A stretch of 39,760 nt of DNA from Candidatus Iainarchaeum sp. (GCA_030649735.1 JAUSFL010000049.1:1-39760); one strand, 5' to 3'. Counted from the stretch's first letter, positions 13,823 to 22,291 are shown. Numbers and translations: made by a program. Notes: generated by a model not told the origin, from the letters alone.

Positions 13823-14380
13823 TTAGCAGCTTAATTCTCCGCTGCCGTCAGTTTGGCAAGGCCTGATTGGGTAATTTCCATCAGTTTTTAGAATGCCCGG
13901 CCCTTTTCCCGCAATGATATAATCATTGAAGTCCCTGTTGATTTCATACCATCCGGCAGTCAAGTGCTTGGCGTAAATTCCGTTTTCAGCCAGTTTTTTT
14001 CCAACGTTTTTTGACAGCATGCAGTAGCTGCTGTAGCAATAAGTGATGAACGGCTTGTCTTTTGGCAAATTATTAAACGCCAAAACAAGCTGCTGCGCGC
14101 TCATTCCCCCTGCAGGAACATTGACTGCAGTGACAAGATGCGCTTTTTCGTATTCTTTTTGGCTTCGCAAGTCAACCAGCAGTCCATCCAATTGCCCGGT
14201 CTTTAAGTGATTGATGAAATCTGACGGGCTTACGCTAACCGCCACTTCAGTGGCGTAAAAATCGCTAATCAGGCCAGAATTGCCGGAATTAAGAAAGTTA
14301 GAGGCAGTCAAAGCCGCCAAGGCCCCAACAACTGCGCTAGCCAGCACAATAAAAATCAGTTGATTGCGGTTAAGACTCAA
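13823..14380 (-). CDS. Membrane-anchored rhodanese-domain protein
   Basis: An N-terminal transmembrane helix (LIFIVLASAVVGALAALTASNF) is followed by a rhodanese domain outside the membrane. Motifs are LVDLRSQKEYEKAHLVTAVNVPAGG, FITYCYSSYCMLSKNVG (active-site loop with Cys; a second Cys five residues on) and GWYEINRDF. Rhodanese domains carry sulfur or act as redox/binding modules. The C-terminus has two more Cys (PCQTDGSGELSC). I choose TTG 14380 because the TATA-like TTTTTTATACC (complement of 14419-14428) would fall inside any longer frame, which extends to 14449. Confidence 0.78.
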   Translation of the reverse strand: MSLNRNQLIFIVLASAVVGALAALTASNFLNSGNSGLISDFYATEVAVSVSPSDFINHLKTGQLDGLLVDLRSQKEYEKAHLVTAVNVPAGGMSAQQLVLAFNNLPKDKPFITYCYSSYCMLSKNVGKKLAENGIYAKHLTAGWYEINRDFNDYIIAGKGPGILKTDGNYPIRPCQTDGSGELSC

Positions 14381-14491
14381 GCCATCACGTCCTAATACCA
14401 AATAACAGTAAAATAAGGTATAAAAAAGGAAACTCTGCAGAAAGCGCAAATTGCCGGAAAATGTCCTGCGGCAAGTTGGCTCAATGCCTTG

Positions 14492-14752
14492 TCATTCGTA
14501 AATGCTGTTTGCTGAAACCACTTTGAACAGCCTTGAGTTTGAAAGCGCGGAAAGAGTTGAGACTGGCTCCATGACTTTCTCAAGCTTTAGCCTTGTGGAA
14601 AGCTGGTAGAATTTTTTCGGAAACTTTTCAATAATGAAAACCCTGTTTCCCCTGCCAAAGTCTGAAATTGCAGACCGCTCAAACTTCCTGACTTCGTCAG
14701 CGCTTGCTTCCTTGTTTTTGTTCTCTCTAGTGAAATAAATGTCATTAATCAT
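14492..14752 (-). CDS. Small protein of unknown function
   Basis: This 86-residue protein is charged, with a central GRGNRVFIIEKFPKKFYQLSTR segment and a hydrophobic-polar C-terminal half (VMEPVSTLSALSNSRLFKVVSA). The ATG at 14752 has the TATA-like CTTATTAAGG about 25 bp upstream, so it is probably a real, leaderless gene. It stands between rhodanese and Lrp on the same strand. No family recognised. Confidence 0.5.
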   Translation of the reverse strand: MINDIYFTRENKNKEASADEVRKFERSAISDFGRGNRVFIIEKFPKKFYQLSTRLKLEKVMEPVSTLSALSNSRLFKVVSANSIYE

Positions 14753-14854
14753 ACTATACTAATACAGCAACCGCCTTAATAAGGCAAGAAAACAACAGAA
14801 CAGCGCAGAAAGCAATTGAATGCACGGGGCAAATTGCCAATGCTTGGCCATTCT

Positions 14855-15310
14855 TCAGTCAAGCGGGAAAGGCGTTGATGACTCTTTCACAATGTTCAAT
14901 ACCAGGTTGGTGTTTGTTCTTTCGACAAAGTCTTCAGCCATCAGCCTTTTCACGAAAGCGTTCAGCTCTGAAGTTTTCCTGAATTTTGCTATGATCATTG
15001 AATCAAACCCTCCAGTGGTGTCATAAACGCAGCACACGTTCTTGTGCCTTGCATATTTTTTTTCAACATCTTCCAAATGCCCGCCCTTGATTGTAATGCT
15101 TATTATCACTGAAATTTCAAACCCCAATTGCTTTGAGTCAATTACCGGCTTAAAGCCGTTCAAGACTTTTTCCGCCCGCAATGCCTTAATCCTGTTGTGC
15201 ACTGTCCCCATTGTAGTGCCAAGCTCTTTGGCCATTTCCTTATAGCCAATGTTTCCTTTTGCCAAAAGAATGTTCAGGATTTTCAAGTCAAGCCTGTCCA
15301 ATTCAGCCAA
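14855..15310 (-). CDS. Lrp/AsnC-family transcription regulator
   Basis: The N-terminal HTH (LDRLDLKILNILLAKGNIGYKEMAKELGTTMGTVHNRIKALRAEKVL) is joined to a RAM ligand-binding domain (GFEISVIISITIKGGHLEDVEKKYARHKNVCCVYDTTGGFDSMIIAKFR). This is the standard 150-residue layout of an Lrp subunit. It is divergent from glutamine synthetase, so it probably senses an amino acid such as glutamine or glutamate and controls that gene. TTG 15310 (MAELDRLDLK) fits a leaderless mRNA from the TATA-like TTTTAATATTATAAAA (about 15328-15344); TTGs at 15313 and 15325 are alternatives. Confidence 0.9.
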   Translation of the reverse strand: MAELDRLDLKILNILLAKGNIGYKEMAKELGTTMGTVHNRIKALRAEKVLNGFKPVIDSKQLGFEISVIISITIKGGHLEDVEKKYARHKNVCCVYDTTGGFDSMIIAKFRKTSELNAFVKRLMAEDFVERTNTNLVLNIVKESSTPFPLD

Positions 15311-15479
15311 CAAAACGCCCCCCAAACTTTTATAATATTAAAAGAATTCTTGCATTGTTTTTAAAAATTATTGCGTAATTCGGGCTTTTAATTGAAAATT
15401 TTTCACTAATTCGAGGAATTGCTATTTATTCCAGAATCCCTTAAGTAATGCGTTAAAGGATTTTTTCAGGTTTTTGAAA
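15311..15479. promoter_or_regulatory. Divergent Lrp / glutamine synthetase control region
   Basis: This AT-rich stretch separates two divergent genes. TATA-like elements occur for Lrp (about 15328-15344, minus) and for glutamine synthetase (GCTATTTATTCC, 15421-15432, plus). Related short elements gcgtaattcg (15373-15382), ctaattcgaggaattgc (15406-15422) and taatgcgtta (15446-15455) recur between the promoters and could be Lrp sites. The similarity is loose. Confidence 0.4.
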
Positions 15480-16811
15480 ATGGAATCAAATCTTGTTTTA
15501 GAGCGGGTAAAAAAAGACAACGTAAAGTTCGTGCAGTTGCAGTTCACTGACTTGTTTGGGGCAATGAAAGAAGTAACTCTTCCAGTTCAGCACTTGCCCG
15601 AAAGCCTTGAAAAAGGGACTTGGTTTGACGGCAGTTCCATTGAAGGATTTGCCAGAATTCACGAGTCTGACATGTACTTGAAGCCTGATGAAAGCACTTA
15701 CGCAGTGCTTCCCTTCAATAACGGCAATGCAAAAGTCGCAAGGCTGATTTGCGACATTTTTAAGCATAATGGAAAGCATTTGGAAAGCGATCCACGGTAC
15801 ATTTTAAAGAATGCGATTGAAGAGGCAAAAAAGGAAGGGTTTGTTTACAATGCAGGGCCTGAACTGGAATTTTTTCTATTCAAAAAAGAGAACGGCAGGA
15901 TCACTTCCTTGCCGCACGACATTGCAGGTTATTTTGACTTGTCAACAGTGGACCTCGCGTCAGACATCAGGAAAGACATAACCATTGCCTTGGAGGCTTT
16001 TGGAATCAATGTTGAAATGGCGCATCATGAAGTTGCCGCAGGCCAGCACGAGATTGACTTCAAGTATTCTGAAGCTTTAACCACTGCCGACAAGGCATTA
16101 ACCCTCAAGTTTGTCGTGAAATCAATTGCCCAAGCGCATGGAGTTTACGCAACCTTCATGCCAAAGCCGGTTTTTGGAATCAATGGCAGCGGAATGCACG
16201 TTCACCAGTCATTGTTTGATGATAAAGGCAAGACATTATTTTATGATTCCGGCTCAAAATACAATCTTTCAAAAACCGCGCTTAGTTTCATTGCAGGCCA
16301 GTTAAAGCACGCCAGAAGCTTTTCGGCAATCACTGCGCCAACAGTCAATTCTTACAAGCGGTTAGTTCCAGGCTATGAAGCGCCAGTTTATGTTTGCTGG
16401 GGTCAAACAAACCGTTCAGCGCTAATTCGGGTTCCCCATTATTCAATAGGCCGAGAGCAGGCGACCCGCGCTGAACTGCGCTGTCCAGACCCAAGCTGCA
16501 ATCCTTACCTGGCTTTTGCAGTCATGCTGAAGGCCGGGCTTGATGGAATAAAGAAATGCCTCTTGCCTCCAGAGCCAGTTGAAGAAGACGTTTACGAATT
16601 CAGTAGCGAAGAGCTGGAGAAGAGGGGAATTGCAACACTGCCTGCCTCTTTGAACGACGCTGTTTTAGAATTCAAGAAAAGCCAGTTAATGGAAGAAGTT
16701 TTAGGCGAGGAAGCTTTCAAAAAATACGCGCGGGCAAAGACTTTAGAGTGGAATGATTACAAAATTCAAGTGACTGGGTGGGAAAAGAAAAGATATTTTG
16801 AAAGCCTGTAA
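15480..16811 (+). CDS. glnA: Glutamine synthetase type I
   Basis: This 443-residue enzyme condenses glutamate and ammonia with ATP to glutamine. Visible signatures are GTWFDGSSIEGF (substrate loop), NAGPELEFFLF (metal Glu), AAGQHEIDFKY, NGSGMHVHQSLF (active-site His), APTVNSYKRLVPGYEAPVYV, GQTNRSALIRVP and ELRCPDPSCNPYLAF. The C-terminal adenylylation loop (a Tyr in NLYDLP) of the bacterial beta type is absent. It therefore looks like the alpha type used by archaea and is not adenylylated. The start is ATG 15480, with a TTG six bases earlier as a weaker option. Control by the divergent Lrp is likely. Confidence 0.96.
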   Translation: MESNLVLERVKKDNVKFVQLQFTDLFGAMKEVTLPVQHLPESLEKGTWFDGSSIEGFARIHESDMYLKPDESTYAVLPFNNGNAKVARLICDIFKHNGKHLESDPRYILKNAIEEAKKEGFVYNAGPELEFFLFKKENGRITSLPHDIAGYFDLSTVDLASDIRKDITIALEAFGINVEMAHHEVAAGQHEIDFKYSEALTTADKALTLKFVVKSIAQAHGVYATFMPKPVFGINGSGMHVHQSLFDDKGKTLFYDSGSKYNLSKTALSFIAGQLKHARSFSAITAPTVNSYKRLVPGYEAPVYVCWGQTNRSALIRVPHYSIGREQATRAELRCPDPSCNPYLAFAVMLKAGLDGIKKCLLPPEPVEEDVYEFSSEELEKRGIATLPASLNDAVLEFKKSQLMEEVLGEEAFKKYARAKTLEWNDYKIQVTGWEKKRYFESL

Positions 16812-16837
16812 ACCCAGCGCCTAAAAGCCGGTTTTTT

Positions 16838-17377
16838 TTACGCAAGCTCTCTTTTCAGTATTTTGTGCGCGTGATTGAGTTTCTTGAATTTTTCAACGTC
16901 TCCAGTCGGCATGTCCGGATGGAGAGTTTTAGCCATTTCTTTGTATTTTTTGTCCACTTCTTGAATGTCCTTGTGGTCGTGCTCTAGCCCGAAGAATTCC
17001 CGCGCTTCCTTGCGCGAGTCATGCACGTCATCGTTTTCCGCAAATTCCGCAATGAATTCTTCAATTTCTTTTTTTCCAGCAAGCACTAATTCAACTTCTT
17101 TTTCAATGACTTTTAAAACAATGCCTAAATTGTCAATGAATCTTTCCTGACTTGCGGTTTCATACTGCAATTTATACCCGTCAAAATACCAGGTAACAAT
17201 TGCTTTTGCCCCTTTTCCGCAATTCCCGTCAAGCTCTAAGTCAATGTCATCCCTTGCCACTCCCAATTGTTCCAGCGCAGTTATTATCTTGTTCTTGAAT
17301 TGCACTGCGCGCCTATTGAATGAGTTAGTGGCGTGAACGACTTGAATGCTGTGGCTTTTGATTTTGACTGTTTCCAT
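16838..17377 (-). CDS. Protein with C-terminal J-domain (DnaJ-like)
   Basis: In this 179-residue protein the last 55 residues form most of a J-domain: a helix before the loop (YKEMAKTLHPDMPTG, HPD motif intact) and the following FKKLNHAHKILKREL. The J-domain would stimulate an Hsp70 ATPase. The N-terminal 120 residues (VKIKSHSIQVVHATNSFNRRAVQFKNKII onward) are unrecognised and may bind the client. J-domains are usually N-terminal, so this layout is less common. ATG 17377 is chosen over TTG 17404 because the TATA-like element at 17412-17424 then gives a short leader. Confidence 0.75.
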   Translation of the reverse strand: METVKIKSHSIQVVHATNSFNRRAVQFKNKIITALEQLGVARDDIDLELDGNCGKGAKAIVTWYFDGYKLQYETASQERFIDNLGIVLKVIEKEVELVLAGKKEIEEFIAEFAENDDVHDSRKEAREFFGLEHDHKDIQEVDKKYKEMAKTLHPDMPTGDVEKFKKLNHAHKILKRELA

Positions 17378-17411
17378 AATAATCAATATTCTCTGACAAG
17401 CCAAGCAAGGC

Positions 17412-17424
17412 TTTTATACTAAAA
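17412..17424. promoter_or_regulatory. Symmetric TATA element TTTTATACTAAAA between divergent genes
   Basis: The sequence reads TTTTA-TAC-TAAAA, so it can serve as TATA box in both directions. It is 18-30 bp from the plus-strand lipoprotein ATG (17442) and 35-47 bp from the J-domain ATG (17377). Confidence 0.4.
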
Positions 17425-17441
17425 CCTTCTTTTTTGAAAGC

Positions 17442-18887
17442 ATGAAAGCACTAATTTTGTTAGGGCTGGTTTGTGTTCTAGTTCTTGTTTTAGTTGGATG
17501 CGTCAGTCCATCTAAAAACCCATGTCTCAATTGTAACGTCGAATGCCCCGGCGCTGACAGGACTGCATGCGTGGATGGCAATAAATGCGAATGTTATTAT
17601 AACGAAAAAGATAATAATTCAGGAAGTTATCAAAGAAATAACTTTGACAACAATCTAGATAATAATCAATCCGTCAGTCCATCTAAAAACCCATGTCTCA
17701 ATTGTAACGTCGAATGCCCCGGCGCTGACAGGACTGCATGTGTGGATGGCAATAAATGCGAATGTTATCATAACGATAATAACCAACCTAATTATGACAA
17801 TGGACCAACTAATTTTTTTGAAACTTTTCCCAGTTGCGGAGATAAAATGGATTTTTTGGAAATTTCTCCCCTGAAATATGGTGATTTTAAGAGTATAAAC
17901 CCTTTAGGTGTTTTAAGCCCGCCATCCCATGTATTTCCCACCGACCATATCTACCTGCAGATAAAAAGAGCCTATCGAAATAATGTAGATATAGGAACGG
18001 CTAACGTTCCTTTATACGTGCCAGGGGATGGTTGGATTACAGAGATTAGCGCTTCAGAGCATTTATCTGAGAATCCGCCCTATATTGATTATGAACTTGT
18101 TTTTTATCCGTGTAAAGAATTAAAATTTATATTGGGGCATATCACTTCTTTATCTCCAGAAATTTTATCGGAACTTAATGGAGAAAAACAATGCGATGAG
18201 CAAGAAGCGGGTGGCAAGAGATTAAGGTGGTGTTCTTACAAAAATCTAAAACTTAAAGTTAGTTCGGGTCAAGAAATTGGAACCGCCGGCGGAAATCCTG
18301 GCCAGAATGCGCTGGATCTCTTTGCTACTGATTATCGAAAAACAGAAGATTTAGAAGTTGCTAATCCAGATAGTTGGTACAATTACGAGAGCCTGAAATA
18401 TGCTGCCTGTCCTCTAGACTATTTCATTAAAGAAGAAAGGGAAAAGTTATATGCTCTGCTGGAAGATTTTGATGGTCATAAAAGAACCACTGAACCGCGT
18501 TGTGGGACAGTAGAACAGGATATTAAAGGAACTGCCCAAGGCGTATGGTTTGTCAAAGGCACAACAAATACTTATCCTGAATCACCTCATCTGGCGTTAG
18601 CTCCTCATGCTGGAGGTAATCCCGCCATCAATGTTTTTTCTGTGGGAACTTCAATACCTAATTTAATTCCGAACAGATACCCATTCGATTTAGTACTGAC
18701 AGGAGAGGTAAATCTTGCTTTTTCTAAAGTCAAGCCGGGAACTGCCTATTGTTATGAAAGTAAGCATTGGGATTTTACAATCGTTCTGGAATTATTAAAT
18801 GAAACAACTTTAAAGATTGAAAAACAAACCAGCAGCAAATGCACAAAGCCTTTTAGATTCACTTCAGGCGTTTTGTTTGAGAGATAA
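17442..18887 (+). CDS. Lipoprotein with duplicated Cys-rich module and M23-like (degenerate) domain
   Basis: A lipoprotein signal peptide ends in LVLVLVGC (lipobox Cys at residue 20). Two nearly identical 31-residue Cys modules follow (NPCLNCNVECPGADRTACVD), 57 residues apart. The main domain (about 130-340) has HVFPTDHIYL, LYVPGDGWITEI, DYELVFYPCKELKFILGHI and SSGQEIGTAGG, which recalls the LytM/M23 fold (H...D, H-x-H region). The zinc ligands are not all convincing, so it may be a binding domain rather than a peptidase. Codon choice and style differ from neighbouring genes, suggesting possible transfer from bacteria; this is inference. Confidence 0.7.
   Translation: MKALILLGLVCVLVLVLVGCVSPSKNPCLNCNVECPGADRTACVDGNKCECYYNEKDNNSGSYQRNNFDNNLDNNQSVSPSKNPCLNCNVECPGADRTACVDGNKCECYHNDNNQPNYDNGPTNFFETFPSCGDKMDFLEISPLKYGDFKSINPLGVLSPPSHVFPTDHIYLQIKRAYRNNVDIGTANVPLYVPGDGWITEISASEHLSENPPYIDYELVFYPCKELKFILGHITSLSPEILSELNGEKQCDEQEAGGKRLRWCSYKNLKLKVSSGQEIGTAGGNPGQNALDLFATDYRKTEDLEVANPDSWYNYESLKYAACPLDYFIKEEREKLYALLEDFDGHKRTTEPRCGTVEQDIKGTAQGVWFVKGTTNTYPESPHLALAPHAGGNPAINVFSVGTSIPNLIPNRYPFDLVLTGEVNLAFSKVKPGTAYCYESKHWDFTIVLELLNETTLKIEKQTSSKCTKPFRFTSGVLFER
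17501..17605 (+). repeat. 105-bp direct repeat, copy 1 (copy 2 at 17672-17776)
   Basis: The two copies differ at only 2 of 105 positions and are offset by 171 bp (57 codons), so the frame is kept. Near identity at silent positions shows a recent duplication within the lipoprotein gene. Confidence 0.9.
17672..17776 (+). repeat. 105-bp direct repeat, copy 2
   Basis: Second copy of the unit at 17501-17605. The two differences are C to T in the codon before GTGGATGG (silent) and TAT to CAT (Tyr to His) near the end. Confidence 0.9.
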
Positions 18888-18934
18888 AGTTTAGGTTATG
18901 AAAACTGCCCTCTAACGGTCCTTTAATTTTGCTT

Positions 18935-19021
18935 TCAGCAATTGCTTTCAAGGTCTTTGTCGTAATCGTGGATTTCCTTTCTTTTAGGCATGTTTTGGTT
19001 TTGTTCTATTTCTTTAGGCAT
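18935..19021 (-). CDS. Candidate 28-residue micro-protein
   Basis: An ATG-to-TGA frame of 28 codons encodes a very polar peptide beginning MPKEIEQNQNMPKRKEIHDY and ending in a Cys. A good TATA-like element (complement strand CTTTTATATCTCC, about 19039-19051) lies at the leaderless distance from its ATG. The first 17 or so bases of the frame recur 30 bp downstream (TTTAGGCATGTTTT twice on the plus strand), giving a second in-frame MPK start. It could equally be the start of a small RNA. No family recognised. Confidence 0.4.
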   Translation of the reverse strand: MPKEIEQNQNMPKRKEIHDYDKDLESNC

Positions 19022-19119
19022 GTTTTACTCTCCTGCTGTGGAGATATAAAAGTGTTGCCCTAAATTTCAGAATGAAGGTATTTTTGCCCTAAACGGGCAG
19101 TCATAAAAAAATCGTGAAT

Positions 19120-19193
19120 GCCCTGAACGGGATTCGAACCCGTGTTCTCGGCTTGAAAGGCCGATGTCCTTAACCGGGCTGGACGATCAGGGC
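19120..19193 (-). tRNA. tRNA-Glu (UUC)
   Basis: All arms fold: acceptor GCCCTGA/TCAGGGC, D stem GTCC/GGAC, anticodon stem TCGGC/GCCGA with loop CTTTCAA (anticodon TTC), and T arm ACGGG-TTCGAAT-CCCGT. It is 74 nt long, has no intron, and CCA is not encoded. A near-perfect palindrome CTATTTTTCC/GGAAAAAATAG (19205-19225) lies in its promoter region. Confidence 0.97.
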
Positions 19194-19298
19194 AGTGATG
19201 GATTCTATTTTTCCGGAAAAAATAGGGTTTTACTGTATTCTTTTGTTTTTAAAAACCATTTTAAACCTAATGCAATATTGTTTCTAAAGTGATTTACA

Positions 19299-19460
19299 AT
19301 GGCAAAATTTGAAGCAACAGAGAACAGGACTTTCAAAAACATTTACATTTGCATGAAATGCACTGCAAAGAACCGTTCTGCCACTGGCATGCCTGGAAAA
19401 TGCAGGAAATGCGGGGCAAAAAAATTCCGTGTAAAAAGCAAGAAAGTCAAAAAAGCCTGA
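19299..19460 (+). CDS. rpl40e: Ribosomal protein eL40 (L40e)
   Basis: This 53-residue basic protein has a C-x2-C-x13-C-x2-C zinc finger (Cys18, Cys21, Cys35, Cys38) within YICMKCTAKNRSATG and GKCRKCGAKKFRVK, which is the eL40 pattern. In archaea it stands alone, while in eukaryotes it is fused to ubiquitin. TTTTAAACC lies about 35 bp upstream of the ATG. A short inverted repeat and T-rich tract follow the stop (19461-19495). Confidence 0.93.
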   Translation: MAKFEATENRTFKNIYICMKCTAKNRSATGMPGKCRKCGAKKFRVKSKKVKKA

Positions 19461-19481
19461 ATAAGAAAGGCTTTTCTTTTT

Positions 19482-20054
19482 TTATTTTTCAAAATATTCC
19501 ATTGTGCTTTTCAGCACCAGCATTATGGCCTCATACTTTGGCTTCACGATTTCTTTCGCTTCAGGCAGAGTCAATTTCTTGTTCCAGTCTCTCTGCATTT
19601 TCTTTTCAACTTCCACAACGGCTTCTTCAAAGCTTGAAGTGGTTTTCAAAAAATAGCCAAAAATTGTGAGGAATGACTCGAAATGCGCCATTGCGTCGGC
19701 ATTTGCTATAATTTCCGCTTCAAGGGTTTCAGGCTTTGGGCCTTTCCTTCCCCTGTGGGCTAGAATGCAATGCTTTACTTTTTCAATAAATTCCTTCTTG
19801 CATCCTGTCTTTTGCAAAAACTCTCCGGCAATTTCAGAGCCTGTAATGTGATGGTCGTTTTCAACCTCAAATTCCGCAATTTTGGCTGCAACGCCAATGT
19901 CATGCAAAAAAGCCGCTGTTTCAACAACTTCCAAGTCGGCATGGAGTTTTTTTGCCAAGAGCATTGCGTTTTTCACTACTGGAAGAATGTGGTATTTGAA
20001 TCCTTCGCTGTCGTGGTTTTCTTTCGCGAAAGCCCGGGTTTTTTCAACTATCAT
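19482..20054 (-). CDS. HD-domain phosphohydrolase
   Basis: This 190-residue protein shows the ordered metal ligands of the HD superfamily: an N-terminal His near YHILPVVKNAMLLAK, VETAAFLHDIG (HD), DHHITGSEIAGEFL, HCILAHRGRKGP and IIANADAMAHFESF (last Asp). Members hydrolyse phosphate esters of nucleotides or other metabolites. The substrate is unknown. It is convergent with eL40, with 21 bp between stops. Confidence 0.88.
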   Translation of the reverse strand: MIVEKTRAFAKENHDSEGFKYHILPVVKNAMLLAKKLHADLEVVETAAFLHDIGVAAKIAEFEVENDHHITGSEIAGEFLQKTGCKKEFIEKVKHCILAHRGRKGPKPETLEAEIIANADAMAHFESFLTIFGYFLKTTSSFEEAVVEVEKKMQRDWNKKLTLPEAKEIVKPKYEAIMLVLKSTMEYFEK

Positions 20055-20236
20055 ATATTTAGAATCTTTAGAAAATCAGTAATTTAAACCAGCGCGTGAT
20101 TTCACTCAAGCATTGGCTTTGCAGCGTAGTTAATGCCGGCCGCTTCTGGATTTGGAAGCGCGGCTAAAGGAAGCAGAGACCAAAAGAGTTAAATATTTGC
20201 AAAGCCTTTCTAATCCTGTTTTTGGGGGCTTTTTTA
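20055..20236. other. 182-bp divergent intergenic region with GC-rich hairpin
   Basis: The region separates the HD gene (minus) from the DUF4139 gene (plus). It holds a TATA-like TTAAATATTT at 20189-20198 for the plus gene. A GC-rich hairpin has stem CGCTTC/GAAGCG at 20141-20146/20155-20160, extendable with GGC/GGC-like bases. No T-tract follows, so it is not a plain terminator. I see no reading frame of interest. Confidence 0.4.
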
Positions 20237-22291
20237 ATGGAAGTTAATAAAATCACTTTATTCAAGAATGGTTTGAGTTTGTTTGAAGGGACTGCTGCAG
20301 TAAAGGACAGTTCTTTTGCGTTAGAGTTCAAGAAAGAGCAAATGGCAGATGTTTTGAAAACACTGCAAGTGAGTTCTGAGGATGGGAAAAGCATTCCTTT
20401 CTTTGTTTTTGACACTTCAAAAACTTTGGAGAAAAAGCTTGAAGAAATTGGGCTTAACATTCCTGCAGACGGCTCTTTGACTGCCTTGGCAAGGCAAATG
20501 ATTGGCTTTCAGGTTCAAGTGAGCCAGAAAAGCAAGGCAAAAAAAGGCATTGTTGTCGGAACAAACTACCGCGTTGTGAAAGGAAACAATCCAATCAATG
20601 AGGCAACTTTGGTTCTTTCAATGCCTGATCAAAGCATTGAAGAAATTCCATTCTCTGAAATTCAATCATTGAGCCTGCTTAATATTGAATGCCGGGAAGA
20701 CTTGGCGCGATTTCTTGAAGAAGTTAGCCGCAGCAAGAAAAAAGAAACCAAGCAAATCAGTTTTTTGTTCCCGCAAGGAAAATCGCTTTCAAAAGCAAAG
20801 GTTTCTTTCATGACTGAAATGCCTGTCTGGAAGGTTTCTTACAGGCTGAACTTGGGTGATGAAAAGGCAAGCGTTTCCTGCCTTGCAATTATTGAGAATA
20901 GCACTGAGCAGGATTGGAAGAATGCAGAATTATCCCTGGCTTCAGGAAGGCCTATTTCTTTCCAGTATGACTTGTATTCTGCAAGGTTTGCTTCAAGGCC
21001 TTTCATGCAAATTGCTGAAGAGAACACTTTAATGCCTGTTGAATTCCAGGAAAATGTTCCAGGCGCCAAAGACGAGTATGCAGTGCCTCCAAGCGTTCCC
21101 GCAATGGAAATGGCAGAATCAGACGCTTACACGGCTGATAAGGAAGTATCTCAAAAGCCCATGTCTATGGATAGGGCTAAAAAAATGGCAATGCCTTTAG
21201 TTTACGGAAGATTGAAGAATGTCGGAGCTGGAGTTGGAATTTCCGATGGCCGGGCATTTAATGTAACATCCAGGGAAGTTGAAGAAACCACTATTTACTC
21301 AATTGCTGGAAAAGTGAACTTGCCTAAAGGAAAGTCTGTTGCTTTGCCCTTGTTTTCTGAAAGTGTTCCTGCAAGAAAGCTTTCTGTTTACAACTCAAGC
21401 ACTATTGGCGGCAAGAATCCAATGATGGTTTTAGAATTGAGAAACTCTTCAGGAAATGCCTGGCAGTCAGGCCCTTTGGTTGCCTTTGACTCTGGAGAGT
21501 ACATGGGCGAGTCATTGCTTAAGCCTTTAAAGAAGGCAGAGAGTGTTTTGCTTTCTTACGCGCTTGACACTGCAGTTGTTGTTGAAGACAAGATTGGCTC
21601 GCAATCATCCAATGTTTCAGAAGTTCTTTGCGAGAAAGGATTCTTGTACTTTAATTACTACACTGAATTATTGACGAGTTATAATATAACGAACAAGTCA
21701 GGCCAGAAAAAAACAGTAATCATTGAGCACCCTAGGCAATCTGACACTATCCTAGTTTCTCCAAAACCTAAAGAGGAAACTTCTGACTTTTACCGTTTTG
21801 AAATAATCGTTGATGGAAAAAAGAATTCAGAGCTTGGAGTCAAGCAAAGGACAAACTACAGCACTAACATTAGCCTGATTGAAAACTCTGACTTGAAAAA
21901 CCAGCTTTCCTATTATTTCACAAACAATTGGCTTGCGGGAGATTCTGCTTCTGCAATAAAATCCTTGATTGAAGAGCAGTCAAAAATCATGGACATGAAG
22001 CAAAAGCTTGCGGCATTGCAGGAGTCAAGAAACAGGCTTGTTGAAGACCAGAACAGGACCAGGCAAAACTGTGACTTGTACTATCCAACTGCTGTCCCAA
22101 CTTCTGAAGACAAGCAAAGAGAGCAATTAAGGGCAAAATACAGCAAAAAGCTTTCAGAAATTGACGACAAAATTGACAAAGTCAATGACCAGACTGAGCA
22201 ATTGCAAAGCCAAATAAGCGAGCTGGAAAGAAAGTTTAAGGAAAAAATAATATCAATTTCTTTCAAGAAAGTAATGTCCAGAATTGTCTAA
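20237..22291 (+). CDS. DUF4139-domain protein
   Basis: The 684-residue protein starts MEVNKITLFKNGLSLFEGTAAV, like the first strand region of DUF4139 proteins. It continues with a second typical section (VSYRLNLGDEKASVSCLAIIENSTEQDWKNAELSLASGRP), a beta-rich central domain, and a C-terminal coiled coil (about 590-684) of the SEISDLE-heptad type. No signal peptide is visible, so it is probably cytoplasmic. The biochemical role of the family is not established. The start is ATG 20237; an upstream TTG at 20222 is unlikely. TATA-like TTAAATATTT is 40 bp upstream. Confidence 0.8.
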   Translation: MEVNKITLFKNGLSLFEGTAAVKDSSFALEFKKEQMADVLKTLQVSSEDGKSIPFFVFDTSKTLEKKLEEIGLNIPADGSLTALARQMIGFQVQVSQKSKAKKGIVVGTNYRVVKGNNPINEATLVLSMPDQSIEEIPFSEIQSLSLLNIECREDLARFLEEVSRSKKKETKQISFLFPQGKSLSKAKVSFMTEMPVWKVSYRLNLGDEKASVSCLAIIENSTEQDWKNAELSLASGRPISFQYDLYSARFASRPFMQIAEENTLMPVEFQENVPGAKDEYAVPPSVPAMEMAESDAYTADKEVSQKPMSMDRAKKMAMPLVYGRLKNVGAGVGISDGRAFNVTSREVEETTIYSIAGKVNLPKGKSVALPLFSESVPARKLSVYNSSTIGGKNPMMVLELRNSSGNAWQSGPLVAFDSGEYMGESLLKPLKKAESVLLSYALDTAVVVEDKIGSQSSNVSEVLCEKGFLYFNYYTELLTSYNITNKSGQKKTVIIEHPRQSDTILVSPKPKEETSDFYRFEIIVDGKKNSELGVKQRTNYSTNISLIENSDLKNQLSYYFTNNWLAGDSASAIKSLIEEQSKIMDMKQKLAALQESRNRLVEDQNRTRQNCDLYYPTAVPTSEDKQREQLRAKYSKKLSEIDDKIDKVNDQTEQLQSQISELERKFKEKIISISFKKVMSRIV

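Noticed and set aside
17501..17776. Repeats of 105 bp considered as CRISPR or mobile repeat
   Set aside because: Only two copies, in frame inside one gene and with coding spacers; a gene-internal duplication is sufficient.
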